Assembly: GCF_001580535.1 (NCBI RefSeq)
Contig: NZ_LHZA01000157.1
Location: 214,410 to 278,409, forward strand
Length of the DNA: 64,000 nucleotides
Reading direction: 5' to 3'
Source of the DNA: Acetobacter cerevisiae
GTDB taxonomy: Bacteria; Pseudomonadota; Alphaproteobacteria; Acetobacterales; Acetobacteraceae
Part shown: in pieces, positions 18,329-26,789 of the stretch
Layout: every line of letters starts with the position of its first letter
Numbering within the stretch: position 1 is the first letter of the stretch
Made by a program: the position numbers and the translations under genes
Notes under the pieces: model-generated
What the model saw: the letters and a program-made list of their open reading frames with translations, nothing else
Told to the model about the DNA's origin: nothing
Database searches by the model: none

Positions 18329-18367
18329 ATGAAGATGAGTTCCGGTCAGGCTTTTAACGCGGCATGA
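18329..18367 (+). CDS. 12-codon leader ORF overlapping the cysT start
   Basis: ATG at 18329 (a second in-frame ATG at 18335) encodes MKMSSGQAFNAA and stops with a TGA at 18365-18367 that overlaps the cysT ATG at 18364 as ATGA. A very strong ribosome site AGGAGAAGG (18320-18328) serves the ORF, whereas cysT itself has no recognisable one. This suggests cysT is translated by coupling to the small ORF. There are no Cys or Met-rich runs that would suggest codon-based attenuation beyond two Met codons. Expression of the peptide is inferred, not shown. Confidence 0.5.
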   Translation: MKMSSGQAFNAA

Positions 18368-19215
18368 AGCAGGCTGTTTTGTCCTTTTTGCGGGGTGGCG
18401 GGTCTGCCCTGCCCGGTTATCGGCTGGCGCTAGGGGTAACCCTTCTCTGGACGGGCTTTTTTATCGTCCTTCCCCTGTGCGCGCTGATCATCCGCCCCTG
18501 GCAGGATGGTGTGGGCGCTATGGTCGCGGCAACGCATGACACGCGTATGTTTGCCGCTCTGTGGACCAGTTTTTCCAGTGCCTTTCTGGCAGCCTTACTG
18601 AATGTGCCCCTTGGGATGCTGCTGGCGTGGGCGCTTGTGCGCGGGGATTTGCCGGGTCGCAAGATTGCGGATGCGCTGATTGATCTGCCTCTTGCCCTGC
18701 CGACCGCCGTATCAGGCATTACACTCGCCACGCTTTACGGCCCGCAGGGCTGGCTTGGCGCCCCCCTCGCAAAGCTTGGTCTGGTGCTGGCTTATAGTCG
18801 GACCGGCATTGTGCTGGCTCTGATGTTTGTCGGCCTCCCCTTTGTGGTGCGCACGGTTGAGCCTGTGCTGAAAAACCTGCCGCGCGATATGGAAGAAGCC
18901 GCCGTTCTGCTGGGGGCCAGACCCTGGCAGGTGGTCACGCGCGTCGTCATTGCCCCTCTGCTTCCAGCTTTGGTGACAGGCTTTGGTCTGGCCTTTGCGC
19001 GGGGCGTTGGGGAATACGGCTCTGTGATCTTCATTGCAGGCAATCAACCCTTCAAGAGTGAAATTGCCCCGCTACTGATTGTCGTCCGCCTTCAGGAATT
19101 TGATTACGCGGGAGCCACGGCTATAGCGCTGATCCTGTTGCTCACTTCCCTGCTCGCGCTGGTTCTGGTCAGTCTGGTGCGCAGGCGGTTGTCTGTGTGG
19201 GGGGAGCAGAGATGA
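18364..19215 (+). CDS. cysT: Sulfate/thiosulfate ABC transporter permease CysT (CysU)
   Basis: Inner-membrane subunit of the sulfate importer with about six to seven hydrophobic segments. DLPLALPTAVSGITLATLYG and the EAA loop (EEAAVLLGARPWQVVTRVV...) that contacts CysA are visible. GVGEYGSVIFIAGN is a CysT/CysW signature. 283 residues is normal. The start codon lies within the stop of a 12-codon leader ORF, and the stop overlaps the cysW start by ATGA. No gene for the periplasmic sulfate-binding protein (Sbp or CysP) is in this operon. Confidence 0.95.
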   Translation: MKQAVLSFLRGGGSALPGYRLALGVTLLWTGFFIVLPLCALIIRPWQDGVGAMVAATHDTRMFAALWTSFSSAFLAALLNVPLGMLLAWALVRGDLPGRKIADALIDLPLALPTAVSGITLATLYGPQGWLGAPLAKLGLVLAYSRTGIVLALMFVGLPFVVRTVEPVLKNLPRDMEEAAVLLGARPWQVVTRVVIAPLLPALVTGFGLAFARGVGEYGSVIFIAGNQPFKSEIAPLLIVVRLQEFDYAGATAIALILLLTSLLALVLVSLVRRRLSVWGEQR

Positions 19216-20015
19216 GAAAATATTCTCTCTGGGTTCTCACATGGGGATTGATTGTTCTGGTGCTGCTTATGCCTCCTGCGGTGGTGGTGGCGGAGGCTCT
19301 GAAGAACGGTCTGGCTCCGGCGCTCGCTTCTTTGTCTGACCCCGACGGTCTGGCGGCCATCTGGCTGACGCTGGAGGTTACGGTTGTCTCCGTGCTGGCA
19401 AATACCGTTTTTGGGGTGATGGCCGCCTGGGTGCTGACAAAATATCGCTTCCCCGGCCGGTCTGCTCTGCTGGTGCTGGTTGAATTGCCGCTGAGCATTT
19501 CCCCGGTTGTGTCGGGCCTTGTCTGGCTCCTGCTGTTTGGTGCTCAGGGCTGGTGGGGGCCTGCGCTGGAGCAGGCAGGTATTCATATCGCCTTTGCCGT
19601 GCCCGGTATCATGCTGGCCACCATCTTTGTCACCTTGCCTTATGTGGTCCGCACCCTTGTGCCGCTGATGGAGCAACAGGGGCGCGATGCGGAAGAGGCT
19701 GCCATGCTGGCCGGAGCCGGGTTCTGGAATATTCTCTGGCGGGTCACGCTGCCCGGTGCGCGGGTTGCCCTGTTTTCCGGCATTTTGCTCACCACGGCGC
19801 GGGCTATGGGGGAGTTTGGCGCGGTTTCCGTCGTGTCCGGCCATATTCCGGGCATGACCGAGACTATGCCGCTGCATATTGAAAGTCTTTATAATGGATA
19901 CCAGACCGTTGCGGCCTTTAGCATGGCTGCGCTGCTGGCTGGCATGGCGATGATGGCCGTCTTGCTCCGCTCCGCGCCGGAGTGGCTGGCCCGCTGGAAG
20001 GAGAAGCAGGCATGA
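19212..20015 (+). CDS. cysW: Sulfate/thiosulfate ABC transporter permease CysW
   Basis: Second membrane subunit, pairing with CysT. LPLSISPVVSGLVWLLLFG and the EAA-loop segment EEAAMLAGAGFWNILWRVTLP are diagnostic, as is AMGEFGAVSVVSGHIPGMT. It starts at ATG 19212 after GGGGGAGCAG, overlapping the end of cysT by four bases (the GTG at 19197 is less likely), and overlaps cysA the same way. 267 residues. Confidence 0.95.
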   Translation: MRKYSLWVLTWGLIVLVLLMPPAVVVAEALKNGLAPALASLSDPDGLAAIWLTLEVTVVSVLANTVFGVMAAWVLTKYRFPGRSALLVLVELPLSISPVVSGLVWLLLFGAQGWWGPALEQAGIHIAFAVPGIMLATIFVTLPYVVRTLVPLMEQQGRDAEEAAMLAGAGFWNILWRVTLPGARVALFSGILLTTARAMGEFGAVSVVSGHIPGMTETMPLHIESLYNGYQTVAAFSMAALLAGMAMMAVLLRSAPEWLARWKEKQA

Positions 20016-21085
20016 GTGTGCAGGTTGAGCATCTGGTGCGCTATGCACCGGGCAGCACGCGGCGTCTGCTGAATGATGTCTCTCTGGATGTACCAACAGG
20101 GGCGTTTGTGGCGCTGGTTGGCCCCTCAGGTGCCGGGAAAACAACCCTGCTCCGGGCTATTGCGGGCTTGGATACGTTTGAGCAGGGCACCTTGCTGCTG
20201 GATGGGCAGACGATGGGCAGTATGCGGGACCGTGCCCGCAAGATTGGCTTCGTTTTTCAGAATTACGCCCTGTTCCCGCACATGACGGTGGCAAAAAACA
20301 TTGCCTTCGGACTGGATGTGCTGCCCCGTTCCGAGCGCCCTTCCCGCTCCGCTATTGCGGCGCGCGTGCAGGAGCTGCTGGACCTTATGCAGATCCCGGA
20401 CGCCGGAGCGTCCTACCCGGCGCGGCTTTCCGGCGGGCAGCGGCAGCGTGTGGCGCTTGCCCGTGCATTGGCAACGGGGCCTAAGCTTCTGCTGCTGGAT
20501 GAGCCTTTCGGGGCGCTCGACCCTATTGTGCGGCGCTCCATCCGGACATGGCTGAAAGCCCTGCATGAGCGTCTGGGGCTGACCACCATTCTGGTCACGC
20601 ATGATCAGGATGAAGCCGTAGAAATAGCAGACCGCATTGTCGTGATGCAGCATGGACAGATTGTGCAGGATGCCACACCGGAAGAACTGAACCGTAACCC
20701 GCAGACAGCGTTTGTTATGGAGTTCCTCGGGGAAGCACCGTCTTTTAACGGCATCGTGCAGGATGGTCTGATGGTGCCGGATGAAGCGGGCCTTCTTCCC
20801 TTTGCGGTCGATGCGTCTGTTTCCCCCGGCCCGGTCACAGCCATGCTGCGACCTTATGAAATTCAGGTATGCAGTCCTGACGAGCGTTCAGCGCAGGAAC
20901 CCAGCCTCTCTCTCATTCCGGAGGGAGCGCGGAACGGTTATCGGCATTATAGAGCGCAGCTGGCTGAGCGTTCTGTACCGTTCAGCATTCCTGATTGCAC
21001 AGAAAATACTGTGGAAATTCAGGCCTCTGGCTTTCTTGATATCAGCCGGGCCCGACTGTTTCGGGATGGAGAACGGTGCAGATAA
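20012..21085 (+). CDS. cysA: Sulfate/thiosulfate ABC transporter ATP-binding protein CysA
   Basis: ATPase subunit. Walker A GPSGAGKTT is near residue 39, Q-loop FVFQNYALFPHMTV, signature LSGGQRQRVALARAL and Walker B LLLLDEPFGALDP all follow in order, and the switch His is in LVTHDQDEA. A C-terminal TOBE-like extension (about residues 235-357) is shorter and more divergent than in CysA of enteric bacteria. The start at 20012 follows GGAAGGAGAAG and overlaps cysW by ATGA. Last gene of the transporter unit. Confidence 0.94.
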   Translation: MSVQVEHLVRYAPGSTRRLLNDVSLDVPTGAFVALVGPSGAGKTTLLRAIAGLDTFEQGTLLLDGQTMGSMRDRARKIGFVFQNYALFPHMTVAKNIAFGLDVLPRSERPSRSAIAARVQELLDLMQIPDAGASYPARLSGGQRQRVALARALATGPKLLLLDEPFGALDPIVRRSIRTWLKALHERLGLTTILVTHDQDEAVEIADRIVVMQHGQIVQDATPEELNRNPQTAFVMEFLGEAPSFNGIVQDGLMVPDEAGLLPFAVDASVSPGPVTAMLRPYEIQVCSPDERSAQEPSLSLIPEGARNGYRHYRAQLAERSVPFSIPDCTENTVEIQASGFLDISRARLFRDGERCR

Positions 21086-21157
21086 ACGGGGCTCGCTGAA
21101 CCACAACGTTATTTTATCACGAAATGTCGTGCTTCATTTATGATCACTCAAAACGGC

Positions 21158-21184
21158 GCGTGGTATATTGATAATATATCACGC
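21158..21184. promoter_or_regulatory. 27-bp palindrome upstream of the sulfite reductase cluster
   Basis: Arms GCGTGGTATATT (21158-21169) and AATATATCACGC (21173-21184) with a 3-base GAT spacer and one mismatched pair. It sits 48 bases before the DUF2849 start in the 146-base gap after cysA. The AT-rich core flanked by CGTG/CACG looks like a dimeric-repressor operator; the protein that would bind is unknown. Confidence 0.5.
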
Positions 21185-21231
21185 ATGATGTAATTTCTTT
21201 TCCCAAGGATCGTTCCGGAAAGGGATATGCT

Positions 21232-21576
21232 GTGGATCGCAGAAACAGTCGCCGGGATGCTGAAGGCACCAGCGTCATCACCGCCAATCGTCTTCTGGAT
21301 GGCCGCATCGTCTGGCTGGCTGCCGATGGCCAGTGGACGACGCTGATTCAGGACGCAAAACTCTATCCCAACAGTGCAGTTGAGGAGGCCTTGAAAGCCC
21401 GCAATGCCCGCGCGCAGGAAGAGGCTCTGGTTGGAATTTATGGCGTTCAGGTTACCGAGACGGCGTCTGGCCCGCTCCCTGTCACCAGTCGTGAGCGCAT
21501 CCGCGCTGCGGGTCCCAGCGTGCATCCTGACTTTACGCCAGACTGGCACGCGCCTCACCCTGCTCCGTACGCCTGA
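21232..21576 (+). CDS. DUF2849 protein of the sulfite reductase cluster
   Basis: 114 residues matching DUF2849, a short alphaproteobacterial family regularly found just before the sulfite/nitrite reductase gene. VITANRLLDGRIVWL (about residues 15-29) and AVEEALKARNARAQEEALVGIYGV are the family core. GTG start at 21232 with AAGGGA seven bases upstream. No catalytic residue is known. By position it may help assembly or electron supply of the reductase. It is followed at 26 bases by cysI. Confidence 0.85.
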   Translation: MDRRNSRRDAEGTSVITANRLLDGRIVWLAADGQWTTLIQDAKLYPNSAVEEALKARNARAQEEALVGIYGVQVTETASGPLPVTSRERIRAAGPSVHPDFTPDWHAPHPAPYA

Positions 21577-21602
21577 ACAGACGATCAAGATTGGCTTTTT
21601 CC

Positions 21603-23297
21603 ATGTCTCATTCTCCATCTGCCGCACTGCCCGTCGGGCATTATGCTTACGATGACGTTGACCGCACGTTTCTGAAGCAACGCGTTGCTCAGTTTAAAGA
21701 TCAGGTTGAACGGCGTCTGTCCGGTGCTCTGACGGAAGAAGAATTCAAGCCGCTCCGGCTGATGAACGGCCTTTATCTTCAGCTGCATGCCTACATGCTG
21801 CGGGTCGCCATTCCTTATGGCGTGCTGGATGCGAAGCAGATGCGCACGCTCGCGCATATTGCCCGCACGTATGACCGTGATTACGGGCATTTCACCACCC
21901 GCCAGAATATTCAGTTCAACTGGATCCGGCTGGAAGACACGCCGGAAATTCTGAACGTGCTGGCCGATACGGACATGCATGCCATTCAGACCAGCGGGAA
22001 CTGCATCCGCAACGTGACGGCAGATCAGTTTGCCGGCGCTGCTGCGGATGAAGTGCTGGACCCGCGTGTCTATGCGGAAATTCTGCGGCAGTGGTCTACG
22101 CTGCATCCGGAATTTACGTTCCTGCCCCGTAAATTCAAAATCGCTATTTCCGGCAGCCAGCAGGACCGTGTTGCCGCGCGCTTCCACGATATCGGTCTGA
22201 TTTCGCGTGAGGGCGAAAATGGTCGTCCGGTGTTTGAAGTCTTTGTCGGCGGCGGTCTGGGCCGTACGCCAATTATTGGCGTCAGACTGCGGGATGACCT
22301 GCCGGAAGAAGATCTGATTGCGTATCTGGAAGCCGTTCTGCGCGTCTATAACGCGCATGGCCGGCGCGACAACATCTATAAGGCGCGCATCAAGATTCTG
22401 GTTCAGGCTCTGGGCACGGAAGAATTCCTTAATCAGGTGAATGCAGAATTTGCCGCCATGGACCGGGCTCGCTACCGGCTACCCGAATCGACCGTTGAGG
22501 CAATCCGCGCCCGGTTTGGCGCGCCGGATTTTGCCCCGGCAGGCAATGCGGCGGAAAAACTGGCCGCCCAGCGCAAGGCCGACCGGGCGTTTGATGCATG
22601 GGTCCATACCAACACTCATCCGCACAAGCAGTCTGGCTATTGCTCGATTACGATCTCCTGCAAACCGGCTGGCGGTATCCCGGGGGATGTGACCTCGGCG
22701 CAGATGGACCTTCTGGCTGATCTGGCGGAACGCTACAGCTTTGGGGAGCTCCGCATCACGCACCTGCAAAATGTAGTGTTGGGCCATGTGCGGCAGGATG
22801 CGCTGTATGATGTCTGGCAGGCGCTAGAGAAAAACGGGCTTGGGGAAGCGAACATCGGTTTCATCACTGATATCGTCGCCTGTCCCGGTCTTGATTACTG
22901 CGCGCTGGCCAACGCCCGCTCCATCCCCATCGCCCAGAAGCTGAGCTCCCGTTTTGCCAATGCTGATCTCCAGCGGGAAATCGGACCGCTGCGACTGAAT
23001 ATTTCCGGCTGCATCAACGCCTGCGGGCATCATCATGCCGGGCATATTGGCATTCTGGGTGTTGATAAACGCGGCGAGGAAGCCTTCCAGATTACGCTGG
23101 GTGGCTCCGCTGGAGATGGCGATGCCTCCATCGGACAAATTCTCGGCTCTGCCATGTCGGAAGATGAAACGGTTGATGCAATCGCCCGGATCATTGATAC
23201 GTATCTTTCCAGACGAACGGCGGGGGAGCGGTTTATTGAAACGTGCCGCCGTTTAGGCACAGCACCATTCAAGGACGCCGCATATGCCACTGCTTGA
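21603..23297 (+). CDS. cysI: Sulfite reductase hemoprotein (NirA/CysI family)
   Basis: Reduces sulfite to sulfide with six electrons through siroheme and a [4Fe-4S] cluster. It has the two ferredoxin-like half domains, and the cluster cysteines are seen as CPGLDYC and GCINACGHHH (CX5C ... CX3C). FTTRQNIQFNWIRLED and ISGSQQDRVA lie in the first half. The start at ATG 21603 gives 564 residues; a TTG at 21591 is also open. No CysJ flavoprotein is adjacent, so the electron donor must be encoded elsewhere. Nitrite reductase cannot be excluded by sequence alone, but the neighbours support sulfite. The 3' end overlaps the DUF934 gene by 14 bases. Confidence 0.93.
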   Translation: MSHSPSAALPVGHYAYDDVDRTFLKQRVAQFKDQVERRLSGALTEEEFKPLRLMNGLYLQLHAYMLRVAIPYGVLDAKQMRTLAHIARTYDRDYGHFTTRQNIQFNWIRLEDTPEILNVLADTDMHAIQTSGNCIRNVTADQFAGAAADEVLDPRVYAEILRQWSTLHPEFTFLPRKFKIAISGSQQDRVAARFHDIGLISREGENGRPVFEVFVGGGLGRTPIIGVRLRDDLPEEDLIAYLEAVLRVYNAHGRRDNIYKARIKILVQALGTEEFLNQVNAEFAAMDRARYRLPESTVEAIRARFGAPDFAPAGNAAEKLAAQRKADRAFDAWVHTNTHPHKQSGYCSITISCKPAGGIPGDVTSAQMDLLADLAERYSFGELRITHLQNVVLGHVRQDALYDVWQALEKNGLGEANIGFITDIVACPGLDYCALANARSIPIAQKLSSRFANADLQREIGPLRLNISGCINACGHHHAGHIGILGVDKRGEEAFQITLGGSAGDGDASIGQILGSAMSEDETVDAIARIIDTYLSRRTAGERFIETCRRLGTAPFKDAAYATA

Positions 23298-23772
23298 GAA
23301 CGGCCAGATTATTCAGGACACATGGCAGATTGCCGTTGAGGGAGTCTCTCTTCCGGCAGGCGATGTGCTGGTGCCGCTGGCTCGCCTTTCTGAAGGGCTG
23401 GGCCGGAATAGCGATGGGCGGCTTGGTGTGGTGCTGAGCTCTGCTGACGAAGTCGAGACTCTGCGGGACGCCCTGCCCCGGCTGGATGTTGTGGCGCTGA
23501 CCTTCCCGGTGTTCCGGGATGGCCGCCCGTTTACGCAGGCGCGGGCCTTGCGTGAACATCTGCACTTCAAGGGTGAAATTCGGGCTGGCGGGCATGTCCT
23601 GCCGGACCAGTATGAATTTCTGCTCCGGTGCGGGGTCACGGCAATAGATTTACCTGGAAGCTCTGATCCCGCTGTCTGGCAGCGGGCGCATGAAGCCTTC
23701 ACGGTGGCCTATCAGCCTTCCATTCTGAAAGAACAGGCAGAGGGGTTTGCCTTTAGGCGGAGGCTGGCCTAG
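23284..23772 (+). CDS. DUF934 protein of the sulfite reductase cluster
   Basis: 162 residues of the DUF934 family, small soluble proteins encoded next to sulfite reductase in many proteobacteria. Core features are VPLARLSEGL, VALTFPVFRDGRPFTQARALRE and GHVLPDQYEFLLRCGV. It overlaps the end of cysI by 14 bases, so translation is probably coupled. The function is unproven; a role in sulfite reductase maturation is a reasonable inference. Last gene of the sulfur block. Confidence 0.88.
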   Translation: MPLLENGQIIQDTWQIAVEGVSLPAGDVLVPLARLSEGLGRNSDGRLGVVLSSADEVETLRDALPRLDVVALTFPVFRDGRPFTQARALREHLHFKGEIRAGGHVLPDQYEFLLRCGVTAIDLPGSSDPAVWQRAHEAFTVAYQPSILKEQAEGFAFRRRLA

Positions 23773-23790
23773 CGCGGGAGATCTGGCACT

Positions 23791-25803
23791 GTGGCGCGTC
23801 TTCCGCATTCCGCTGGATCTTTCGTTCGAAAAATTCTTGTCAGCACAATCCGGGGCTATCTGGGGCTGACCCTGCGCACTACGCGCTGGACATTTAGTAT
23901 CGACCCGGAAGCCCGCGAGGTTCTCACCTGTCAGGATGGCCGCACGGCAGTTGTGGCTTTCTGGCATGAGGTTCTGCCGCTCACCCCTGCCTTGTGGTGG
24001 TGGGCGGAACCGCAAAACCCTGCCATGCGACTGCACGTGCTTATCAGCCGTAATCGGGATGGGCGCCTGATTGCCGATATTGTTGGAAAATGGCGCATCT
24101 GGTCCATTGCGGGCTCTTCCGACACACGGGGTAAAAACAAAGGCGGTGCCGCCGCCCTGCGCCGCATGCGAGCCAGATTGCGGCATGGCGGCATTGTTGC
24201 CATTACGCCGGACGGCCCACGCGGCCCACGCAGGCAGGCCCAGCAAGGGGCAACGGCACTGGCTGCTCTTGTCAGAAAGCCGATTGTGCCCGTTGGTGCG
24301 ACGTGCCGGGGCATCCGCCTGAACTCCTGGGATAAAATGATTTTGCCGCTGCCTTTTGGGCGCGGTCATTTTGTGTGCGGCGCTCCGCTTATTCTCCCGC
24401 GTGAGAAAGAGGCGCAGGCCGAACATAGTGCAGACCGGCTGCTGGCCGAGGCGATTACGCAGGTCACGCTGGAAGCTGAGCGGCCATGGGTGGACCATCC
24501 GGGCCGCCAGAAGGAAAAAGTCTGGCTTGCTCCGCTATCTCTCCAGCCGTCACGGGTTTGGGGCTGGGTGGCTACGGGGCTTGCCCCTGCCCTGCCTTTC
24601 CTGCTGCGCTGGCGGCAGACACGCGGGAAGGAACTGCCGGACCGGGTGCGGGAGAAGATGGGCTTTGCCTCGCACGAGCGCCCGGCAGGCTCACTGGTCT
24701 GGTTCCATGCGGCCAGTGTGGGTGAGCTGGTGTCGATTCTGCCGCTCGTGCAGCTCTGTCTGGAGAAAAAACAGGCTCTTACAGTGCTGGTCACAACCGG
24801 AACCGTCACGGCGGCACGCTTGTTGCAGCAACGTCTGACGCATCCCCGGCTTATCCATCAGTTTGTGCCGCTGGATGTGCCGCGCTGGGGGCAGCGTTTT
24901 CTGGCGCACTGGCGGCCACAGGCTGTGGTTTTTACAGAAAGTGAACTCTGGCCAAACCTGATTGGCCTGTGCCACCGGCAGAATGTGCCTGTGGCCCTCG
25001 TCAATGGGCGGATGTCGGAACGCTCTTTCAAAAACTGGGGTAAATTACGCCCTGTTGCCCGGCGGATGCTGGAACGGTTTGCATGGATTGCGGCCCGCTC
25101 CCAGGAGGATGCCGAGCGGTTCCGTCAGCTTGGTGCCCGGTCTCTGACGAAAGCAGGCGATCTCAAGACAGCTGCTCCACCTTTGCCGGTGGATCAGGCT
25201 GAGTTGCTTGCAGTTCAGCAGCAGCTTGGCGGGCGGCCGGTGTTTTTGGCAGCGTCCACGCATGATGGAGAAGAAGACGCACTCCGGCAGACGGTCCAAA
25301 CCTTGCGGGCACGTTTTCCGTTCCTTCTCACCATTATCGTGCCGCGTCATCCGGAACGCGGTGCTGCCGTTAGCGCTCTTTTTGGCGGTGCGCCCAGAAG
25401 GACTTTGGGGCAAGTTCCTGCGCCGACCGATACCGTATGGGTGTGCGATACACTGGGCGAACTGGGGCTATTTTATCGGCTGGCTGGCATTGTCTTTATC
25501 GGCAACAGTCTGCCGGAGGTGCGAACAGGTGGCGGCGGCCATAATCCGTTTGAACCCGCTCGTCTGGACTGTGCGCTCGCGACCGGCCCGCGTGTTCAGA
25601 ATTTTCAGGAGGCCTTTGCCGTTCTGGGGCAGAGTGTTGCGACCGTTCAAACTGCGGCGGAACTGGCTGAGTGGGTGGGCGCTATGCTGAACGATCCGCG
25701 GCGTCGGCAAACCTGTGCAGCACAGGCGCAGGCCGTAGCAACCGCCAATATGGCTCTGCCAGAGCAGTTGTCGGATAAAATTCTGGCGCTTCTGTCATCA
25801 TGA
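23791..25803 (+). CDS. waaA: Fusion: DUF374 acyltransferase-like domain + Kdo transferase (KdtA/WaaA)
   Basis: 670 residues in one uninterrupted frame from GTG 23791. Residues about 20-230 are a DUF374/PlsC-like domain: the HX4D-type region reads FWHEVLPLTP and the second block is ITPDGPRGPRRQAQQGA. Residues about 240-670 are a complete Kdo transferase: WFHAASVGELVSILPL near residue 308, TESELWPNL, and the C-terminal SLPEVRTGGGGHNPFEPARL. KdtA adds Kdo to the lipid A precursor at the inner membrane. The fusion suggests the DUF374 part acts on the same lipid. lpxK follows by ATGA overlap. The two domains are usually separate neighbouring genes. Confidence 0.93.
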   Translation: MARLPHSAGSFVRKILVSTIRGYLGLTLRTTRWTFSIDPEAREVLTCQDGRTAVVAFWHEVLPLTPALWWWAEPQNPAMRLHVLISRNRDGRLIADIVGKWRIWSIAGSSDTRGKNKGGAAALRRMRARLRHGGIVAITPDGPRGPRRQAQQGATALAALVRKPIVPVGATCRGIRLNSWDKMILPLPFGRGHFVCGAPLILPREKEAQAEHSADRLLAEAITQVTLEAERPWVDHPGRQKEKVWLAPLSLQPSRVWGWVATGLAPALPFLLRWRQTRGKELPDRVREKMGFASHERPAGSLVWFHAASVGELVSILPLVQLCLEKKQALTVLVTTGTVTAARLLQQRLTHPRLIHQFVPLDVPRWGQRFLAHWRPQAVVFTESELWPNLIGLCHRQNVPVALVNGRMSERSFKNWGKLRPVARRMLERFAWIAARSQEDAERFRQLGARSLTKAGDLKTAAPPLPVDQAELLAVQQQLGGRPVFLAASTHDGEEDALRQTVQTLRARFPFLLTIIVPRHPERGAAVSALFGGAPRRTLGQVPAPTDTVWVCDTLGELGLFYRLAGIVFIGNSLPEVRTGGGGHNPFEPARLDCALATGPRVQNFQEAFAVLGQSVATVQTAAELAEWVGAMLNDPRRRQTCAAQAQAVATANMALPEQLSDKILALLSS

Positions 25804-26789
25804 TCCGCCCTCCCCGTTTCTGGTCAGATCCGCAGGCCAGAGTGTTCCCATGGCTGCTTTCCCCGTTGTCGGCGCTGGTGGCAGCCTGTGCGGTGAAGAG
25901 GCAGAAGAAACCCGGCTGGAAAGCTCCCGTACCGGTCTTGTGCTGTGGCAACCTCACCACTGGTGGCACAGGGAAAACAACCGTGGTGCTGGATCTCGTG
26001 GCCCGGCTGAAAAAGCGGAAGATTGCTGTGCATGCGCTCACACGCGGTTATGGGGGGCGTATCAAAACGACCACACAGGTGGACCTTGCTTGCCATTCAG
26101 CCCGAGATGTCGGGGATGAAGCCCTGTTGCTGGCCCAGCAGTGCCCCACATGGGTTGGAGGAGACCGGGCCGCATCCGCTCGCGCAGCCGTAGCGGCAGG
26201 TGCCACATGTCTGATTATGGACGATGGCTTTCAGAATCCTGTCCTGCACAAGGATGTGTCTTTTTTGGTGGTGGATGGTGTGGTCGGGCTTGGCAACGGT
26301 CATGTTCTGCCTGCCGGACCTCTGCGTGAGTCCCCGGCGGGTGCGTTTGCGCGGGCCTCGGCGGTTTTGCTGATTGGGCCGGATAACACTGGTTTTCTTG
26401 AACGCTATGCGGGTGCATTGCCGGATGTTATGCGGGCTGATCTGCAAACCGGAGCGGAAGTGCAAGGGCTCAAAGGCGCGCGGTGCATTGCTTTTGCCGG
26501 ACTGGGCCGCCCCTCCAAGTTTTTTGACGGATTACGGCAGGCTGGGGTGAACCCGGAGCAGTGTCTCGCTTTTCCAGATCATTATTTTTATAAAGATCGG
26601 GATATGACGCATCTTGCTACACAGGCCCGGCAGGCAGACGCACAACTCGTGACGACCCCTAAGGATACGGTCCGGTTTCCTCCCGCTTTCAGAAAACAGC
26701 TCAAGACCGTTGATGTCGGACTTGTCTGGCAGAATGAGGCTGCGCCCGAGGCCTTGCTGGACCAGCTTTTAAGCCAGAGGCCCGCATGA
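25800..26789 (+). CDS. lpxK: Tetraacyldisaccharide 4'-kinase LpxK
   Basis: Phosphorylates the 4' position of the tetraacyldisaccharide to make lipid IVA. The N-terminus (RPPRFWSD...RVFPWLLSPLSALVAA) is the membrane-associated helix. The P-loop is GNLTTGGTGKTTVVLD near residue 50, and MDDGFQNPVLHKD is the second catalytic block. 329 residues is normal. It overlaps both neighbours by four bases, in a KdtA-lpxK-acyltransferase operon. Confidence 0.94.
   Translation: MIRPPRFWSDPQARVFPWLLSPLSALVAACAVKRQKKPGWKAPVPVLCCGNLTTGGTGKTTVVLDLVARLKKRKIAVHALTRGYGGRIKTTTQVDLACHSARDVGDEALLLAQQCPTWVGGDRAASARAAVAAGATCLIMDDGFQNPVLHKDVSFLVVDGVVGLGNGHVLPAGPLRESPAGAFARASAVLLIGPDNTGFLERYAGALPDVMRADLQTGAEVQGLKGARCIAFAGLGRPSKFFDGLRQAGVNPEQCLAFPDHYFYKDRDMTHLATQARQADAQLVTTPKDTVRFPPAFRKQLKTVDVGLVWQNEAAPEALLDQLLSQRPA

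Noticed and set aside
19104..20144. 346-codon open frame opposite cysW/cysA
   Set aside because: It spans several overlapping genes on the other strand and is His/Gln-rich, as expected from antisense reading.
21139..21192. 17-codon open frame across the cysI-cluster palindrome
   Set aside because: It has no ribosome site and seems to be a by-product of the palindrome; it may still be worth a look in ribosome profiling.
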